Positions 43,547-52,425 of a stretch of DNA of 64,000 nucleotides are shown piece after piece. Position numbers and translations under genes: made by a program. Each line of letters begins with the position of its first letter. Position 1 is the first letter of the stretch. The notes under the pieces were generated by a model that saw only the letters and a program-made list of their open reading frames with translations, had not been told where the DNA came from and did not search any database. Source of the stretch: Leptotrichia hongkongensis (GTDB lineage Bacteria; Fusobacteriota; Fusobacteriia; Fusobacteriales; Leptotrichiaceae); assembly GCF_041538065.1 (NCBI RefSeq), contig NZ_JBGORW010000008.1, forward strand, positions 1-64,000, given 5' to 3'.

Positions 43547-43575
43547 ATTGTATCACAATTATTAAAAAAATCAAA
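43547..43575 (-). promoter_or_regulatory. Promoter of the TPR gene pair
   Basis: Minus strand: TTTGAT (plus 43570-43575), a 17-bp spacer ending in TGA, then TACAAT (plus 43547-43552). Extended -10 type. Confidence 0.5.
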
Positions 43576-43707
43576 ATTTTACATATAATATCCTTAAATC
43601 CATTAATTCTTAAGAATTAATTTTTTTAAAGACAAATAAATCGAAAAAATTTATTTTTATAGTGAAACTTATACAAAATCGACCTAAAAATATGAAATAA
43701 TAACTTT

Positions 43708-43915
43708 ATGGCATATGAAAAAGATTATAGAAAAAGAATTTTAAATTTTTATTACTAAAATGGAAAAACAAAAGATTTTGGCTGTGGAAAGGAGACAGTG
43801 AGAGTGGCACTGAAAAAATTAGGATACACAAGAAAAAAACAGACAAAATACAGGGAGCAGGGCATTTTCTATTATTTCTTCCGCTGTATTCACCGAATTT
43901 AAATCTAATAAAAAA
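43708..43915 (+). pseudogene. Internally deleted IS630-family transposase relic
   Basis: Reading from the ATG at 43708 gives MAYEKDYRKRILNFYY, a stop, then NGKTKDFG, ETVRVALKKLGYTRKK and, in another frame, LPLYSPNLNLI. These match the N-terminus, helix-turn-helix end and C-terminal (L-P-P-Y-S-P-x-L-N-P-I-E) pieces of IS630 transposases joined together. The roughly 600 bp between them are missing. It is the largest item in the 521-bp gap between the TPR genes and the barrel protein. Confidence 0.75.
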
Positions 43916-43918
43916 TAT

Positions 43919-43953
43919 AAAAAAAACACCTAAGATATTTATTATCCTAAGTG
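43919..43953 (-). terminator. Terminator of the outer-membrane barrel gene
   Basis: Minus strand: CACTTAGGAT and ATCTTAGGTG (plus 43944-43953 and 43927-43936) form a 10-bp stem with two G-U pairs and a 7-nt loop, followed by eight T. It lies 54 nt after the stop codon. Confidence 0.75.
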
Positions 43954-44006
43954 TTTTATATTATTTATGAATGTTAGAAGAAAAACAACTTTTGTATTTC
44001 AATTTA

Positions 44007-45341
44007 TTAGAATTGTAATCCTAAACCTACTTTAAATACACTATTTTTTGTGTCATATAATTCATAACCTGCTGACAAGTTAAAGTTATCTGATACATTG
44101 TATTTAGCTCCAAGTCCTAAATTAAATACACCTTGATCATAATCTAATCCAGCTAACTTAGCAATTTCTACACCATTACTAGAAATTTTTCTTTCCCCAT
44201 GATAAGATTTTTTGCTAAATCTTTGTTCGTATTCAAGATTTCCATATAAATCTAAAGCTCCAACCTTAGTTTGTCCATAAATTCCTGCTGTAGCATTTCC
44301 ACTACTTCTTTTAGCACTTCCATAACTTATATTTCCTGCAGTAAATCCATCTTCCTTAACACTTGTTACCCCTAATCCAATATAAGGTTTAACGTAAGTA
44401 TTCTCGTCTGTGTCGTCTCTAAATTTATATCCTAGTCTAGTTTGGAAATCTAAAACATTTGAATCAAATTTTACATTGTTATAATTATTATATTTATGTT
44501 TATTACTTCCATATGTCAATGCTGATGCTAAATCTATATTGTCTGTAAAGTCATATTTTCCACTTAATGATACTTGGTAAGAATCTAGTTTTTCTTTTAC
44601 TCCATCAAATGATTTTTTATATTTTACAGTAGAATTTTCAACTCCTACTCCTGCTCCTAATGTAAAATTACCAAATCTCTTTGTTCCTGATAAAATTGCT
44701 CCACTAGTTCTAGAATTATATTTTAAATCCTGATCATACGATCCTGCATTACCAAGATATTGGATATTTAAATTAAATCCATTTTCTTTTTTAGCTTGTT
44801 CTAAATCCTTAAAGCTATTTGCTGTTGCAACTTTTGTCAAATCATAGTCAACTCTTGATCTTGCACCTTGAACTGTAGGTATTGTTCCTGTAGTCGCTGG
44901 TGTTGTTGGTGTTGATGGCGCAGCAGGCGTTGTCGGAGTTGTTGGTGTCGCTGGTGTTGTTGGTGTTGATGGCGTAGTAGGCGTAGCAGGTGTTGTTGGT
45001 GTCGCTCCTGTGCTAGCTACTGATGCTATTGTTGCTGATGTTACTCCTCCATTTAATGGTGATGTCAATGTTACCGTTGTTGGTCCTGTATAAGTTTGTA
45101 CAGTTCCCGAATCTGTTACTATATTTAATGTTCCTCCTGCTGGAACTATAAATTTATTTCCCGCAGATATTGTACTTCCACCAGTTGCTGTAACTGTATT
45201 AGTTCCAGTACCTAAATTCCAGCTTGTAGCACCTGTTATTGCTGTTCCTGCATTAATATTAAGTCCTCCACCAACAATTGAAGCGGCAGAAAATGTATTT
45301 GCACTAATAACTAATGCTCCTAATAATAATAGTTTTTTCAT
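44007..45341 (-). CDS. Outer-membrane beta-barrel protein with Thr-Pro linker
   Basis: A 444-aa surface protein. A signal peptide (1-18) is followed by a Gly/Thr-rich passenger-like part (about 19-110), then a Thr-Pro linker (about 112-155) built from TPTTPA/S units. The C-terminal barrel (about 160-444) has many amphipathic strands and ends in VFKVGLGLQF, with the terminal Phe needed for outer-membrane insertion. The structure resembles small autotransporter-like or porin-like proteins. It has its own near-consensus promoter and terminator, so it is probably highly expressed. Confidence 0.85.
   Translation of the reverse strand: MKKLLLLGALVISANTFSAASIVGGGLNINAGTAITGATSWNLGTGTNTVTATGGSTISAGNKFIVPAGGTLNIVTDSGTVQTYTGPTTVTLTSPLNGGVTSATIASVASTGATPTTPATPTTPSTPTTPATPTTPTTPAAPSTPTTPATTGTIPTVQGARSRVDYDLTKVATANSFKDLEQAKKENGFNLNIQYLGNAGSYDQDLKYNSRTSGAILSGTKRFGNFTLGAGVGVENSTVKYKKSFDGVKEKLDSYQVSLSGKYDFTDNIDLASALTYGSNKHKYNNYNNVKFDSNVLDFQTRLGYKFRDDTDENTYVKPYIGLGVTSVKEDGFTAGNISYGSAKRSSGNATAGIYGQTKVGALDLYGNLEYEQRFSKKSYHGERKISSNGVEIAKLAGLDYDQGVFNLGLGAKYNVSDNFNLSAGYELYDTKNSVFKVGLGLQF
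44885..45003. repeat. Degenerate 9/18-bp repeats encoding the Thr-Pro linker
   Basis: Repeated GTTGTTGGTGTCGCTGGT-like units encode TPTTPA/S in the barrel protein. All units are multiples of three, so changes in copy number would keep the frame and alter linker length. Confidence 0.7.
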
Positions 45342-45398
45342 TTTAAATTACCTCCCTATTTTGTTTTTTTTTAACAATAATTTTTGATAAGTGTTTAA

Positions 45399-45427
45399 AT
45401 ATTATCATATTTAATTTTTTATGTCAA
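45399..45427 (-). promoter_or_regulatory. Promoter of the outer-membrane barrel gene
   Basis: Minus strand: TTGACA (plus 45422-45427), a 17-bp spacer ending in TGA, then TAATAT (plus 45399-45404). Near consensus with an extended -10, about 60 bp before the start. Confidence 0.75.
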
Positions 45428-45660
45428 ATTTCATAAAATTTATTGTTTGATAACAATTTTTCTTTGAATTTTGTTATTATATTTTGAAAATTATAAAATT
45501 TAAATTAATTTATAAACGCTAAAAAAGTTAAAAGAGTCCCTTTATTTTTAATAAAATTATCATTTATTACTTTTTAAAATATTTATTAAAAAACAGATGT
45601 CATAATTACTCAATCTAAATATAAATTTAATAGTTAAAAGTTTTTTGTAAATATTTATAT

Positions 45661-45694
45661 GTATTGTATTGTATTGTATTGTATTGTATTGTAT
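45661..45694. repeat. Pentanucleotide microsatellite (GTATT)6
   Basis: Six GTATT units plus GTAT. It lies in the 814-bp gene-free stretch 45342-46155, about 235 bp upstream of the barrel gene's -35 box. The rest of that stretch is AT-rich; besides the barrel promoter it contains an imperfect 12-bp inverted repeat (45808-45819 with 45853-45865) and the cobT terminator. Confidence 0.9.
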
Positions 45695-46042
45695 ATATAA
45701 AATAATTTTAAAAAAAATATATTAATTTTTATTTAATGTTATTAATAAAAATATCATTTTTCAGAAAAATACTTTAGATAATCTAATATCTGCTATATTT
45801 AAAAATATACTCAAACCTACCTAAAATTAAACTTCTAAAAATTATATAAATTTAGGGTTTGAGTAAAATAGTCATAACTTTTGAGTTTAGTTTTAAAGCA
45901 GTTTTACTATATAAATTATATTCAAATCAATCTACTTAAAAACTAGAATAAAAATATGTAAAAATTAATGAGTCAACTATAAATCCAATTTACTCTTCTA
46001 CTTTTGTTTTAAAATAGAATTACTATTTTTAAATTCCTAATA

Positions 46043-46077
46043 ATGAAAAAACTGTCCTTCAATTTTGAAAGACAGTT
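46043..46077 (-). terminator. Terminator after cobT
   Basis: Minus strand: a 13-bp stem with one G-U pair (plus 46065-46077 and 46050-46062), a 2-nt loop as drawn, then TTTTTT. The hairpin core reads AACTGTC/GACAGTT. Placed about 80 nt after the cobT stop. Confidence 0.75.
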
Positions 46078-46155
46078 AAAACATTTAAATATTTTATTTA
46101 TGACAATAATACTAGATACATTTAAAAATTTAAATATTCCAAATAATGTATTTTT

Positions 46156-47283
46156 TTATACATCAGGATATTTTCTTACAATTTCAGTAATATTGCAAGC
46201 TCCCTCAATCACAGGGAACATCATAACAGCCCCAGTACCTTCCCCCAATTTCATATTCATAAAGAGCATTGGCTCTAAATCCAGTTCCTTCATAATATAC
46301 TTCATTCCAGGCTCTTCGCTCAAGTGGGAAGCAATCATAAAATCTCTGCAGTTTGGACAAATTTTATATGCAACAAGGGCAGAAATCGCTGAAATAAAAC
46401 CATCTATCACAACAGGCACACGGTTTTTTGCACATCCTAGATAAGTTCCCACCATTCCAGCAATATCAAGTCCTCCAACTTTTGCCAGTACATCTATTAT
46501 TTTATTTTTTTCAAATTTTTCTTTTTTTCCTGTTCCATTTATATTTTCTTCAAAAAATTTTGACAATCCATTTACTTCAACTGCTTTTTTAACGACATTC
46601 TTCTTATGCTCCAAAGTTTTATCATCAATTCCGCTTCCATATCCGACAATCTCATCTAGTGACAAATCTGTCAGAACCTTCAAAATAGCACTACTAGTCG
46701 TAGTGTTTCCAATCCCCATTTCTCCAGTTGCAAATAAATTGTATCCGTCCCTTGTAAACTCGTCAACCATTTCAATCCCAGTTTCTATAGCCTTTACAGC
46801 ATCTTCATACTCCATTGCGGCTTGTTTAGCAATATTATTAGTACCTGATTTCATAATTTTTCTGTTAATAATTCCCGATAAATCTATTTCTTTTTTTATA
46901 TCCGAACTCTCATCAATTCCCAGATCTACCACTTTCACATCAGCATTATATGCCATTGAGAGAGCATTAATTGATGATTTGCCATTTAACATTGCTTCCA
47001 CTACATACTGCGTTATTACTCTTTTGGATTTGCTGACTTTTTCTCTTTCCACACCGTTATCGGCTGCCATTACAAGCACCATTTTTTTGCAAGGTTTATA
47101 ATTTTCACTCATTCCTTCAAGCCTGATTGCCAGTTCTTCCAGTTTTCCCAGTCCTTTTGGAGTTTTTAGCAATGAATTCAGTTCATTTTCCTTTTTTTTC
47201 ATTTTATTTCTATCTAAAGCCGTTATTTTTTTTATTGTATCAAATAAAATTTCTCCTGTAATTTTACTCTTTATGATTTCCAT
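46156..47283 (-). CDS. cobT: Nicotinate-nucleotide-dimethylbenzimidazole phosphoribosyltransferase
   Basis: Makes alpha-ribazole phosphate for the lower ligand of cobalamin. The 375-aa length is usual. Features include the N-terminal LLKTPKGLGKLEELA, VLVMAADNGVEREKVSKS, GEMGIGNTTTSSAIL (about 195) and the catalytic Glu region LGEGTGAVMMFPVIEGAC at the C-terminus. It forms a two-gene unit with hemL. No other corrin genes and no cobalamin riboswitch are visible in the window. Confidence 0.93.
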   Translation of the reverse strand: MEIIKSKITGEILFDTIKKITALDRNKMKKKENELNSLLKTPKGLGKLEELAIRLEGMSENYKPCKKMVLVMAADNGVEREKVSKSKRVITQYVVEAMLNGKSSINALSMAYNADVKVVDLGIDESSDIKKEIDLSGIINRKIMKSGTNNIAKQAAMEYEDAVKAIETGIEMVDEFTRDGYNLFATGEMGIGNTTTSSAILKVLTDLSLDEIVGYGSGIDDKTLEHKKNVVKKAVEVNGLSKFFEENINGTGKKEKFEKNKIIDVLAKVGGLDIAGMVGTYLGCAKNRVPVVIDGFISAISALVAYKICPNCRDFMIASHLSEEPGMKYIMKELDLEPMLFMNMKLGEGTGAVMMFPVIEGACNITEIVRKYPDV

Positions 47284-47305
47284 ATATATTCCTCTATTTA
47301 CAAAT

Positions 47306-48607
47306 TTATTTTAATTTTTCAGCAATTTTTTGAAAAGTTTTTTCCACACCCTTCAACAACTTTTCCACATCCTCATCATTATGAATATAAGAAACAAAAT
47401 GTGCCTCATATTTTGAAGGTGGCACAATTACTCCATTTTCAAGCATTGTATCAAAATATATGCTGTAAAATTCATCATTCGTATTAATTGCATCTTCCAA
47501 AGTTTTCACTTTTTCTTTTGAGAAAAATATTGTAAATAAGCTTCCAAAATGATTCACACTTGCTGGAATATCATATTTTTTTATTAATTCATTAATTTTA
47601 TTTACCAAATTCTCTGTTTTTTTATTTACATTTTCATAAATTTCAGGATTTTCCTTCAAAATCGAAATTGTTTCTATCCCTGCAGCCACTGAAATTGGAT
47701 TTCCAGAAAGCGTTCCAGCGTGATAAACATTACCAACTGGCGAAATTAAGTTCATAATTTCCTTTTTTCCACCAAATCCACCAACTGGATAGCCACCACC
47801 AATAATCTTTCCAAGAACAGTTAAATCAGGTGTAATTCCAAATACTTTTTGAGCACCACCTAATGAAACCCTAAATCCAGAAATTACCTCATCAAAAATT
47901 AACACCACATTTTTTTCTTTTGTAATTTCACGTACCTTTTCCAAGTATTCCTTCTCTGTTTCAATAAGCCCCATATTTGCCGGAATTGGCTCAATAATCA
48001 CACACGCAATGTCATCATCATTTTCCAAAGTTTCCTTTAATTTATCAAAATCCCCAAAAGGCAATGTTATCGTATCTTTCACAACTCCCTCAGTAATCCC
48101 GTTACTATCCTGATGCTCAAATGTCAAAAGCCCTGATCCAGCCTTAACCAGCAATGAATCCGAATGTCCGTGATAACATCCTTCAAATTTTATAATCTTA
48201 TTTTTTCCAGTAAATGCACGAGCAACTCTCACACTTGTCATAGCCGCTTCTGTCCCTGAAGTAGTCAATCTTAATTTTTCAATTGATGGAAAACAGCTCT
48301 TTACAAGTTCTGCCAGCTCTACTTCCTTTTTCGTAGGAAGCCCAAAAGAAGTCCCATTTTCAAGCTCTTTCTTCACAACTTCCAAAACTTTCGGATAATT
48401 ATGTCCCAAAATCATTGGTCCCCAAGAACCTATCATATCTACATACTCATTTCCGTCTTCATCATAAAGTTTACTTCCATTTCCACTTTTAATAAAAATT
48501 GGATATTCTTTATCCACCGACTGAAACGCTCTAACTGGACTGTTTACTCCACCTGGTATTGACTCTTTAGCTTTTTCATAAATTTTTCTTGAGTTATCTG
48601 TATTCAT
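47306..48607 (-). CDS. hemL: Glutamate-1-semialdehyde 2,1-aminomutase
   Basis: A PLP enzyme converting glutamate-1-semialdehyde to 5-aminolevulinate, the C5-route precursor of haem and corrins. The 433-aa sequence has PGGVNSPVRAF, GSEAAM-like TSGTEAAMTSVRVARAFTG, FDEVISGFR and the PLP Lys in LTVLGKIIGGG (about 268). Its promoter lies about 70 bp upstream. Pairing with cobT suggests the ALA made here feeds corrin synthesis. Confidence 0.95.
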   Translation of the reverse strand: MNTDNSRKIYEKAKESIPGGVNSPVRAFQSVDKEYPIFIKSGNGSKLYDEDGNEYVDMIGSWGPMILGHNYPKVLEVVKKELENGTSFGLPTKKEVELAELVKSCFPSIEKLRLTTSGTEAAMTSVRVARAFTGKNKIIKFEGCYHGHSDSLLVKAGSGLLTFEHQDSNGITEGVVKDTITLPFGDFDKLKETLENDDDIACVIIEPIPANMGLIETEKEYLEKVREITKEKNVVLIFDEVISGFRVSLGGAQKVFGITPDLTVLGKIIGGGYPVGGFGGKKEIMNLISPVGNVYHAGTLSGNPISVAAGIETISILKENPEIYENVNKKTENLVNKINELIKKYDIPASVNHFGSLFTIFFSKEKVKTLEDAINTNDEFYSIYFDTMLENGVIVPPSKYEAHFVSYIHNDEDVEKLLKGVEKTFQKIAEKLK

Positions 48608-48675
48608 CTATATTTCCCTCTTTTCTTTGGTTTGCTTTGCTTTTTTTTATTTATACTAAAATTATTTTTAAATAT

Positions 48676-48704
48676 ATTCTATCATATTTATCTTGATTTG
48701 GAAA
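48676..48704 (-). promoter_or_regulatory. Probable hemL-cobT promoter
   Basis: Minus strand: TTTCCA (plus 48699-48704), a 17-bp spacer ending in TGA, then TAGAAT (plus 48676-48681). Weak -35, extended -10. Confidence 0.45.
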
Positions 48705-48730
48705 TATTGAATATTTTTTAAATTTAGACT

Positions 48731-48760
48731 AAAAAAAATAACTACCTAAATAAGCAGTTA
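48731..48760 (-). terminator. Terminator after tRNA-Cys
   Basis: Minus strand: TAACTGC and GTAGTTA (plus 48754-48760 and 48739-48745) pair over 7 bp with one G-U, loop TTATTTAG, followed by eight T. Confidence 0.65.
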
Positions 48761-48791
48761 TCACTATTAATTATTATTATTAATCAGTTAA

Positions 48792-48866
48792 TGGAGGCGA
48801 CAACCGGATTCGAACCGGTGTACAAGGTTTTGCAGACCTCTGCCTAAGCCCCTCGACCATGTCGCC
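48792..48866 (-). tRNA. tRNA-Cys (GCA)
   Basis: 75 nt including an encoded CCA. The acceptor stem is GGCGACA with TGTCGCC, discriminator U. The anticodon loop CTGCAAA gives anticodon GCA. The T arm is CCGGTTCGAATCCGG. It lies between mnmA and hemL, with its own promoter inside the last codons of mnmA and its own terminator. Confidence 0.96.
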
Positions 48867-48880
48867 ACTTGACTTTGTTA

Positions 48881-48909
48881 AGTTTATCATATTTTTAGGG
48901 CTTTGTCAA
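48881..48909 (-). promoter_or_regulatory. tRNA-Cys promoter overlapping the mnmA 3' end
   Basis: Minus strand: consensus TTGACA (plus 48904-48909), a 17-bp spacer ending in TGA, then TAAACT (plus 48881-48886), about 14 bp before the mature tRNA. The -35 box is within the coding sequence of mnmA. Confidence 0.7.
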
Positions 48910-49993
48910 ATATTTTTATTTCGCCGCCACCAACGATTTCATCACCTAAATAAAATACAATGTGCTGCCCTTCTGAATTTTCGTGAGTCTTTTCATCAAA
49001 TTCAAAAATTATCCTATTTTCATTGCTTTCTTCACTTTTTAAAAGTTTCAATTTTCCAGCCAGCCCTTTTGAAGAAAATCTCGGACGTGCAGTTAATTTT
49101 TTTCCAATCATTTCTTCTAAATCATAATGAAATTTACAATTTATCACTTCTATTTCCTTTATTAGTAATTCCTCAAAATCTCCCACAACAACCTCATTTG
49201 TTTCAGGGCGAAGTTCAAGTACAAAAAATGGCTTTCCTAAATTAAGCCCCAGTCCACGCCGCTGACCAACCGTATAAAACTGATAACCTATATGCTCTCC
49301 AATAATTTTACCATTTTTATCCACAAAATTTCCCTTTTTTACATCATTTCCAAGTACTTTTTTCAAAAATGGAATATATCCGTTGGGAGCAAAGCAGATT
49401 CCTTGGCTGTCAGGCTTGTTATGAGTGTGAATGCCATTTTGTCTTGCAATTTCACGAACTTCTGATTTTTCATATTCTGCAAGCGGAAATAAAAATCTCT
49501 CCACAATATCCTTATCCAGCCGGTAAAGCATATAAGTCTGATCTTTTCGGTTATTTTTATCCCATAAAAGCATATTATTCTCGCTAACTTTTGAATAATG
49601 CCCTGTCGAAATGTATTTTATTCCCATTTTATCAGCAAATTCTACGAGTTTTTTTATTTTTACCTTTTCATCACAAATTACACAAGGTGAAGGAGTTTTT
49701 CCAGCATTATACATTTTTATAAAATAATCCATTACATCCTTTTTAAATTCTTCGACGACATTTAGTACATAATGAGGGATTCCCAATGTGTAGCATGTAT
49801 ATCTCGCATCATTTATATCATCAAGGGAACAGCACGTTTTTCCAGGATTTTCTGAAAGTTCATCAGGCAAATGCTTTAACGTAACCCCTATAACTTCATA
49901 GCCTTGCTGTTTCAACAAAAGAGCAGCGACAGAACTGTCTATGCCGCCGCTCATTCCAACTACTACTTTTTTTTCATCTAATTTTTTGTTCAT
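48887..49993 (-). CDS. mnmA: tRNA-specific 2-thiouridylase
   Basis: Adds sulfur to U34 of Lys, Glu and Gln tRNAs. The 368-aa protein begins with the PP-loop ATPase motif GMSGGIDSSVAALLLK. The two catalytic cysteines are in TPSPCVICDEKVK (about 103) and PDSQGICFAPNGY (about 198). The C-terminal beta domains end with a GGGEI segment. Length is normal. Confidence 0.96.
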   Translation of the reverse strand: MNKKLDEKKVVVGMSGGIDSSVAALLLKQQGYEVIGVTLKHLPDELSENPGKTCCSLDDINDARYTCYTLGIPHYVLNVVEEFKKDVMDYFIKMYNAGKTPSPCVICDEKVKIKKLVEFADKMGIKYISTGHYSKVSENNMLLWDKNNRKDQTYMLYRLDKDIVERFLFPLAEYEKSEVREIARQNGIHTHNKPDSQGICFAPNGYIPFLKKVLGNDVKKGNFVDKNGKIIGEHIGYQFYTVGQRRGLGLNLGKPFFVLELRPETNEVVVGDFEELLIKEIEVINCKFHYDLEEMIGKKLTARPRFSSKGLAGKLKLLKSEESNENRIIFEFDEKTHENSEGQHIVFYLGDEIVGGGEIKIFDKALKI

Positions 49994-50050
49994 TTCGTAT
50001 TTCTTTCTCTTTTCTAAATTTTTAATTTCTATGTTCCCAAACTCAAAATC

Positions 50051-50929
50051 TTATTTTTTATTTTTCTCTTTTTGCCACATATATTCCCCAATTCCTAAAG
50101 CAAAAATTAAAAACAATTTATTTTTATTTTCTTTAAATATTTTTCCAAATTTATATCCTGCTGCCCTGCAAAATTTGTAATAAACAGCATTATTTAGAAC
50201 TTTCTGCTTAAAAGATAAATTTTGGAAATTGATTTCGTTATGATAAAGTGCCTGTCCTTTCGGATTTCGCAGCAGCAAATTGTTATATTTGGCTGTCAAT
50301 CCATCTTCCTGATATTCCTTTATCTCGATTTTCTCATTTACATAAACCATCTTATATTTTTCACAAATTCTGTTATAGACAACAGCTTCTGTAATAAATT
50401 TCTCATCATCAAAAACTGGAAATTTATATTTTTTTATAATTTCAGTCCGAAACATAAGGCCTTTATCGCCCTTAACTCCGTATTTATTGTAAATATCAAA
50501 CTGTGTTGAAATCATCTCTTTTTCTGGAAAACTAGAGCCTATAACTTCTCCATTTGGATAAGTTGACAAATATCCCATTCCCGCAATATTGTTATTTTTT
50601 TCATATTTTTTCCAATATTTCAAAATAGTTTCAAGTCCATTTTCAACATATTCATCATCAGAATCAAGGCATATAAAAAGCTCTCCATTTGCTTTATCAG
50701 TTGCAAAATTATACGCTCGCTGTTTACCTCCGTTTTCCTTAAAATAATACTTTATATCCAGCTTTTTTTCACTCAAAAATTCTTCTACTTTTTCTTTAGT
50801 TCTATCAGCAGAGCCATCATCTACAATAAGCCATTCAAAGTCCTTGAAAGTCTGTTTTTGAAGTGATTTATACAATTTTTCAAGCAGTTCCTTTCGATTA
50901 AAAGTTGGTGTAAAAATCGTAAATTTCAT
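50051..50929 (-). CDS. Family 2 glycosyltransferase
   Basis: A 292-aa GT-A enzyme without membrane helices. FTIFTPTFNRKELLEKLYKSL opens the fold. DFEWLIVDDGSADRTKE (about 32-48) and FICLDSDDEYVENG (about 88) carry the nucleotide-sugar and metal-binding acidic residues. It lies next to a flippase, so it probably builds a surface-polysaccharide repeat. Sugar specificity cannot be read from the sequence. Confidence 0.88.
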   Translation of the reverse strand: MKFTIFTPTFNRKELLEKLYKSLQKQTFKDFEWLIVDDGSADRTKEKVEEFLSEKKLDIKYYFKENGGKQRAYNFATDKANGELFICLDSDDEYVENGLETILKYWKKYEKNNNIAGMGYLSTYPNGEVIGSSFPEKEMISTQFDIYNKYGVKGDKGLMFRTEIIKKYKFPVFDDEKFITEAVVYNRICEKYKMVYVNEKIEIKEYQEDGLTAKYNNLLLRNPKGQALYHNEINFQNLSFKQKVLNNAVYYKFCRAAGYKFGKIFKENKNKLFLIFALGIGEYMWQKEKNKK

Positions 50930-50964
50930 TTTTTATTTCCCCTTATTTTCCAAAGCTTTAAAAT

Positions 50965-52425
50965 TTAACGTTTTATAATTTTTCCTTTTATTCCATTTAC
51001 AAGATTTGCAATTTTAGCGTAAACTTCCCTATTTACAAGCAATTTTGTCACTATCGCCAAATAAACTATTTTCAAGCCAAATTTCATCCATGAAAGCTGA
51101 TCATTTGACAAATAGAATATCACGGGATTTACAATAATTATGAAATATAAAAATAATTTTTTATAATTAAACGAAATCTTGTATTTTTTTCTTATAATCA
51201 TCATTTCCATTATTGCTCTAAATAAAAAGGCAAGTAACGTAGTCCACGCCGCAATAATAGGCCCAATTTCTGGAAATTTCGGTATAAAAATTATATTTCC
51301 AACTAAATTAAATATCATTGCAAACATTGTAAAATAAAAAATGTATATGCTATCTTCGTGAAAATGAAAAAAATAATCAAGGCAAAATAGTGCCTGAACA
51401 ACAATTCCAGCTAGAATTAAAGGCATATAATTTATCGCCTGATAATAACTTTTTGGAAATATCAATTTTATCCCTTCTGGAGCAAACAACTGTGCGATTA
51501 CACAGGCAAAGGAAATAATCGCAATAAAGTTTTCCACGCTTCTTGTTATTCTCGGATTTGTCCTATCCTCCTTCATCGCCTCATAAAACTCTGGCGTCCA
51601 GCTGTTTACAAAAGAACCTGTAACAACCGACAAAACCCTTCCTCCAGTAAATGCAAGCGTATATCCCCCAACTACCGCAAGAGAAACAAATTTTGCCAAA
51701 ACAAGCCTATCGCTCAAATTCACAACCTGATCCGTAAGTTCAATAAAAATTAGTGGTAATCCATTTCTTAGCGAATATTTTACATAATCAAAATTCAGCT
51801 TAAATCTAAATTTTCCAAAATAATCCTTAAAATAGAACAGAAATACTATAATCAGCGCAATTAAATTTGCAAACTGGTTTCCAAAAACTCCCCATTTTAA
51901 GTATTTTATAAAGTAAATTGCCAGAATATAAGTTGTAAAAAGGCTTACAACACTCCCTATCGCAACCTTCATATACATTCTCTTCATTCTGAACAAAGTT
52001 GTCGAAAGATTGTTAAAAGCGTTCGTTGTGGCAATTAAGACGCTGACAATTATCAAAGGATAGTAACTTACTTTGCTTAAATCAACTATATATGAAAACA
52101 GTTTTTTGGCTATTGGCGTAAATAAAAAAATATAAGTAAGTATATTAAAAACTACTATAATTAAAGTTGAAGAAAACATATAACTTCCAAATTCATCTTC
52201 ACTTTCCTTCAAATCTACATATTTCTTCATCTGAGCATTATAAAGCCCCAGCCCTAGAATTACAGTAAATAATGAAGTAATCGGAGCCAATGTTCCCACA
52301 ATCCCAAATTCTTCCTGTGTCAATAACCTCGTTATTATCGGCAAAAATATAAACGACCCCATCTTTGTAACCAAATTCATAAGAGAATAAACCATCGTTC
52401 CCTTCAATAAATTCTTATTATCCAT
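50965..52425 (-). CDS. Polysaccharide flippase (Wzx/RfbX-like, MOP superfamily)
   Basis: A 486-aa inner-membrane protein with about 12-14 helices. The N-terminal GTMVYSLMNLVTKMGSFIFLP is typical of oligosaccharide flippases. It moves lipid-linked sugar units to the periplasmic face. Its partner glycosyltransferase lies immediately downstream. The polymerase is not visible here. Confidence 0.87.
   Translation of the reverse strand: MDNKNLLKGTMVYSLMNLVTKMGSFIFLPIITRLLTQEEFGIVGTLAPITSLFTVILGLGLYNAQMKKYVDLKESEDEFGSYMFSSTLIIVVFNILTYIFLFTPIAKKLFSYIVDLSKVSYYPLIIVSVLIATTNAFNNLSTTLFRMKRMYMKVAIGSVVSLFTTYILAIYFIKYLKWGVFGNQFANLIALIIVFLFYFKDYFGKFRFKLNFDYVKYSLRNGLPLIFIELTDQVVNLSDRLVLAKFVSLAVVGGYTLAFTGGRVLSVVTGSFVNSWTPEFYEAMKEDRTNPRITRSVENFIAIISFACVIAQLFAPEGIKLIFPKSYYQAINYMPLILAGIVVQALFCLDYFFHFHEDSIYIFYFTMFAMIFNLVGNIIFIPKFPEIGPIIAAWTTLLAFLFRAIMEMMIIRKKYKISFNYKKLFLYFIIIVNPVIFYLSNDQLSWMKFGLKIVYLAIVTKLLVNREVYAKIANLVNGIKGKIIKR

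Noticed and set aside
45661..45694. Origin or DnaA-type repeat
   Set aside because: The repeat is a pure pentamer with no DnaA boxes nearby and no dnaA, dnaN or gidA genes.
48608..48791. Cobalamin riboswitch upstream of hemL-cobT
   Set aside because: The leader is too short (about 70 nt) and lacks the conserved B12-box. Only a promoter and the tRNA terminator are visible.
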